From the NCBI GenBank assembly GCA_951213105.1, contig OX578140.1, positions 124,616,965-124,680,964 of the forward strand: DNA of 64,000 nt, in the 5' to 3' direction. Shown here piece after piece: positions 60,037 through 64,000 of the stretch; within the stretch, counting starts at the first letter, position 1; each line of letters begins with the position of its first letter. Source of the stretch: Amaurobius ferox. Taxonomy: Eukaryota > Arthropoda > Arachnida > Araneae > Amaurobiidae. Both the position numbers and the translations under genes were made by a program. The notes beneath the pieces are model-generated. The model searched no databases. It was not told where the DNA came from and worked only from the letters and a program-made list of their open reading frames with translations.

Positions 60037-60743
60037 TTGTATTATGAAACGAAGAAGATATATCTGCTGCATTTTTTTCTGACATGCGATTCTTCCAAAG
60101 ACATACTTTCTGAAATGTTGACAGTTTGTCAATGGAAGTGAAACTATTTTCACTTTTTCCCTGGATACTTGTATCAACGTTATCTAAGTAATTAAAAATA
60201 TCGGCATAATATGAAATTTTAACACACCGAATATCATGTTTAAGACATTTTACAAAAGCATCTGTACCTTAATTCTTGAAAAAAATGCAACTATCCGGCA
60301 AGCACTTTATTCCTAGATAATCATCTTACTTCAGAGTGCAAAAGCAATAATTTCTACTGAGATTCCATAGATTTCCTGGACATTCCATAGACATTTCTTA
60401 GACATTCCTTAGAAAAGGCGATATGGGTTCGAAGATTTTTGAAAAGAAGTGTTTTTAAAGGTTTTAGCTTGATGCCATTTACCATATTTACAACTTGTTC
60501 TAGTACATGCTTTAACGTTGTCTGTAATGTTTTTGAGACTAGGGGTTTTGTTAAAAAAAAAACAGTACGTAGATAAAATACTTGAGTTTTTTGTCTATGC
60601 ATGGGTAACAAATCCTTTAATAGAGCGTACCAATGATGGAGCACAGCCCGTACAAATTCCTCTGCTCCCATGATGTTCAAGATGTTTTAAAATGTTCTAT
60701 ATATGATATAATGAGTCAAAAATATTGTGGCAAAAATAAATAA
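60037..60743 (-). pseudogene. hAT transposase relic (ZBED5-like), central part
   Basis: The minus strand shows, in order: APSLVRSIKGFVTH (one frame), LVSKTLQTTLKHVLEQVVNM and VNGIKLKPLKTLLFKNL (second frame), LLHSEVR then a stop replacing the tryptophan of the hallmark 'VRWLSRGKVL', and a C-proximal segment (YADIFNYLDNVDTSIQGK, FQKVCLWKNRMSEKNA). This is the order in ZBED5-type hAT transposases. The 108-codon open frame at 60354-60680 is only one piece. The BED zinc-finger and N-terminal part are missing: the relic is cut at 60743 by a B element, and at 60037 by an A element. Confidence 0.85.
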
Positions 60744-61611
60744 AAAATCTGATGTGGACAGCACATGACTTTCTCTGCAGACTTATATCTACGTTCTCTT
60801 TATTTCAATTAAGTTTATTTCACTTTTAATTAAATTTTCGTTCTCATTTGGTAACTGGACTTATTTTCAAAGGTGGCGTAGAGAAAATACGAAAAACTAA
60901 AATATCTCGAGAATGGCTAGTCCTAGTGTAATAGGGTTGATCTTATTCTTTTCTTCGTTAAAAATTACGCATAAAGCAAGCATTTAATGTTTATATTTGA
61001 GCATACGTAGTTTTTTATTTTAGATTTTGACAAATTTTGCGGGACAGTTTGCAGAAAAAGGCAAGTTATTTTTTTTCGAATCGTTCCAAAATTTATTCAG
61101 CACCAGGGTGACCCACAAGCAACTTACCTACCAAATTTTGTGAAATTCGGTCCATTAGTTTTTTAGCGAGAGTGGATGCAAGCTTTTGAAGGCCCTTTCG
61201 CAAAAAAAGGGTTTTCTTATCCCGAATCGTACCCAAAACTAATCAGCGCCAGATTCGCCCACAAGTGACTTACGAAATTTTATGAAATTCGGTCAATTAG
61301 TTTTTTAGTTAGAATGGATACAAAATCTGCACAGACAGACACACAGACATATAGACAGACAGACAGACAGACACACAAGTGACTTACCTAGCAAATTTTA
61401 TGAAATTCGGCCTATTAATTGAGTTAGAGTGGATACATACATTGCACAGACACACCCAGAGACAGACACACACACACAGACGTCACGCTAAAAATAGCTT
61501 TTTCGTATTCTAGAGGTCTCGAAACGTGTAGATCCGTCGAAAACTCGAGTTGCAATTTTCGGCATGATTCCAATACTTTCCCTATACATTGCCATGTATT
61601 GCAGGGAAAGT
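60744..61611 (-). mobile_element. B element 4 (Helentron-like), reverse orientation
   Basis: Read on the minus strand it has left end ACTTTCCCTGCAATACATGG, hairpin arm TATAGGGAAAGTATTGG, a TG tract, a local duplication of the tract and its flank (61320-61480), two internal ~150-bp repeats and right end TCTGCAGAGAAAGTCATGTG then CTGTCCACATCAGATTTTTT. It terminates the hAT relic on its N-terminal side. Confidence 0.85.
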
Positions 61612-63202
61612 AAAAATAGGAGATGTGGATGACTTACCAAAATGCGGTGAAATAATTATATTTCTTAAATAATCTTTCCTCATGTGTACTATTATAATTG
61701 CGTATACTGCAATGTTTACCAAGAATTACCCTTCAAATTTATCTTTACAGTGAGAGTCAAACTAAATTATTGGCCACGGACTACAATATTTACCTTTTAA
61801 ATTATAATACTTATTTAAGTAGCATTCAAAGATTATAACATAACATTTACAAATAATACTTCATACAAAAAATACTAATTTAATCTTCTATGCGAGGGAC
61901 TTAGGAGGAGATGCCAGATCCAGCGATTATTTATCGAAATGTTAAAAAGTTTTGCGCTCTACTCAGTTGTTACAATAGGGATGGTACTTATCTTGTGTGC
62001 AGTTAAATTGCATTAGAGCAAACGCTTTGTCTGGCTGTTGAATTGGGGCACTTGACACTAGGGAGCGAATTTGTTCGACTTCGTATCTCATCTGGAATCT
62101 ACTACTACTATTATTTATTTTACGTTTTCACACATTGAGTCAATTTATGCCTCATCCTATCGAATATCATTTTTTTCTGCTTGTCGTCTTCATATCTTGA
62201 ACTCCCTTCTAATCTGATTGTCCTCTTTTCTCTTGCTCGGTAATTTTAATGTCTTACCTTGCTTGGGGGAACCACGCCTCCCTTGTGTCCTTCCTATATT
62301 GATTGACATTGCTTTCATGATGGCTGAGGGCCGGGCCTGATTGGATTCCTCCTTTTTGACGTAGATTCTCCGGGTGAGGTCCCGAATCTCGGGTTACGCC
62401 AATGTAGACATTGTGATTCTTCAACTTGTTGACATCATTGCAAATTGGTGAATTTATGGATCGAAACGTTGTTCAAGTGAAATGTCAAACCTGTTGTCTA
62501 CTCGTCTGAACCCTTTGTTTAGCTAGTTTCACACCATGACGTATTACTTTAAACATATATTGCTTTATTTGATTTTTACAAATATCTTATCCTGTTGAAC
62601 GTTCGTTAAATTCTCTGTTCGTTTTCGTTATTGAAACGGACGAATCCTACTATATGAGCTTTACCGCTAATGCCAAACCTGTTTATTCGTCTGAACCCTT
62701 TGTTTAGCTAGTTTCACACCATGACGTATTACTTTAAACATATATTGCTTTATTTGTTTTCACAAATATCTTATCCTGCTGAACGGTCGTTAAATTCTCC
62801 GTTCGTTTTCGTTACTGAAACGAACGAATCCTACTATATGAACTTTACCAAATTTTTCAAGTGAAATGTCAAAATGTGTTAGGGTGACTCGTTCTTATGT
62901 AAAGCAAAATTTCGTTTGAAAGTTGATCCGGTAACCGTTTTCTCAGCGGCATCTGACATTTTTAATTCTATTTTGTATTGTATCGTCCGAATAAGGAATT
63001 TTCGCAATTTCCTTTTTTGCTTCGTCGCCAAACATATTTTTTACTATTTCGTGACATGCTAATAAAATGATATTTTTTATTAGCCTAAATTTAATGCTAT
63101 AATATAGCATACAGAATTTAAACAACACAAGTGATTGTAAAGTGAGATGTATGAAAATTGCTGAATAATTTTTCATAAAAAATTATTTACCTTGGAGTCT
63201 AA
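61612..63202. other. Low-copy stretch; 188-bp tandem duplication, no gene
   Basis: 61612-62484 is unassigned; 62230-62410 is less AT-rich (GAACCACGCCTCCCTTGTG, GATTCTCCGGGTGAGGTCC), with no coding signal. 62486-62860 is a direct duplication with period 188: CGTCTGAACCCTTTGTTTAG and CACACCATGACGTATTACTT occur twice, and TTCAAGTGAAATGTCAAA stands before the first and after the second copy. 62861-63202 is unassigned. Confidence 0.6.
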
Positions 63203-63466
63203 AATATAAGTGATATGAAAGAAATTGATTTTACATAGAGAAGCAGACGATTTATATTTCGATGGCGTCATTTAAATAAAGTTAATTTTGTGTCACTAGC
63301 AACATTTTCGACGAAGTTTTAAGTTTTCGAGTATAATAAATTATTGTAGTACTGTGATAATTTTTAAAAGCACTAAATGTATCACATTTTAGACATTTTT
63401 AAATAAAATTGCATTTCAGTTGGAAAGTGTTTCACAATCGGTGCTTTATACATGATTGATCTTTCT
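63203..63466 (+). mobile_element. C element, right part only
   Basis: Matches the last quarter of C elements ('gattttacatagagaag', 'ggcgtcatttaaataaag', 'gtagtactgtgat'). It ends with the conserved right terminus, GGAAAGTGTTTCACAATCGG then TGCTTTATACATGATTGATC and TTTCTT. 5'-truncated with an internal deletion. Confidence 0.8.

Positions 63467-64000
<534 letters not shown>

Noticed and set aside
60354..60680. Independent 108-codon gene
   Set aside because: It is one frame of the disrupted hAT transposase: family motifs continue in other frames on both sides.
61968..62410. Solo LTR (TGTTAC...GTAGACA)
   Set aside because: The ends superficially fit, but there is no target duplication, no primer-binding site and no second copy in the window.

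Overview
The window is strongly AT-rich eukaryotic DNA with no intact protein-coding gene. It is repeat-dominated intergenic or heterochromatin-like sequence. Everything recognisable as protein is a broken transposase of an animal type: a Tc1-family DD34E relic, a mariner-type relic with long inverted repeats, and a hAT (ZBED5-like) relic. The 5S-rRNA-like head of one SINE is animal-like. The mariner and hAT relics resemble families common in arthropods, and an arachnid or spider genome is my best guess (inference; no diagnostic host gene is present).

Layout. (1) About 1-32.7 kb is a degenerate head-to-tail array of a roughly 7-kb non-coding unit. The same ordered blocks (called P1 to P10 here) recur from 1 to 9.1, 14.9 to 30.9 and 31.9 to 32.7 kb. 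They are interrupted by insertions: a 5S-headed SINE (1477-1858), a long-TIR MITE (2095-2513), a piggyBac-like MITE (6933-7611), three ~1.2-1.4-kb 'C' elements, a TA-flanked MITE (15639-16533), a Tc1 relic (24001-25185, its end lost in a 200-base gap), a GGTACC-TIR element (26958-28594) and several ~970-bp 'A' elements. (2) 32.7-35.4 kb is a head-to-tail string of ~770-bp 'B' elements. (3) 35.4-50 kb is older unique or low-copy AT-rich DNA holding a foldback element with minisatellite arms (39285-40012), a TA-flanked MITE (43718-44166), a perfect 17-bp hairpin (41553-41600) and a mariner-type pseudogene inside a TA microsatellite (46188-47784). (4) 50.0-55.3 kb is a homogeneous satellite of 14 tandem ~379-bp monomers with signs of higher-order order, flanked by diverged relatives of itself. 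(5) 56.4-61.6 kb holds a tRNA-headed SINE, a dead hAT transposase gene split by one A element and bounded by an A and a B element, then low-copy DNA to a terminal TA tract.

Two systems stand out. First, a SINE family has interchangeable RNA polymerase III heads (5S-rRNA-like at 1.5 kb, tRNA-like at 56.4 kb) on one shared body. Tail-only copies of 51-60 bp, two of them with perfect target duplications, start at the base of a 3' hairpin whose arms show compensatory change between copies. Second, the A, B and C elements look unrelated in sequence but share one architecture: a left-end hairpin arm, the matching motif repeated near the right end, a short 3' hairpin, T-rich targets, head-to-tail joins and an internal microsatellite at a fixed position. 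This resembles the non-autonomous Helentron (DINE-1/HINE) plan, with end motifs that change in step between families. Repeats are inferred by eye from internal comparison; no database was consulted.
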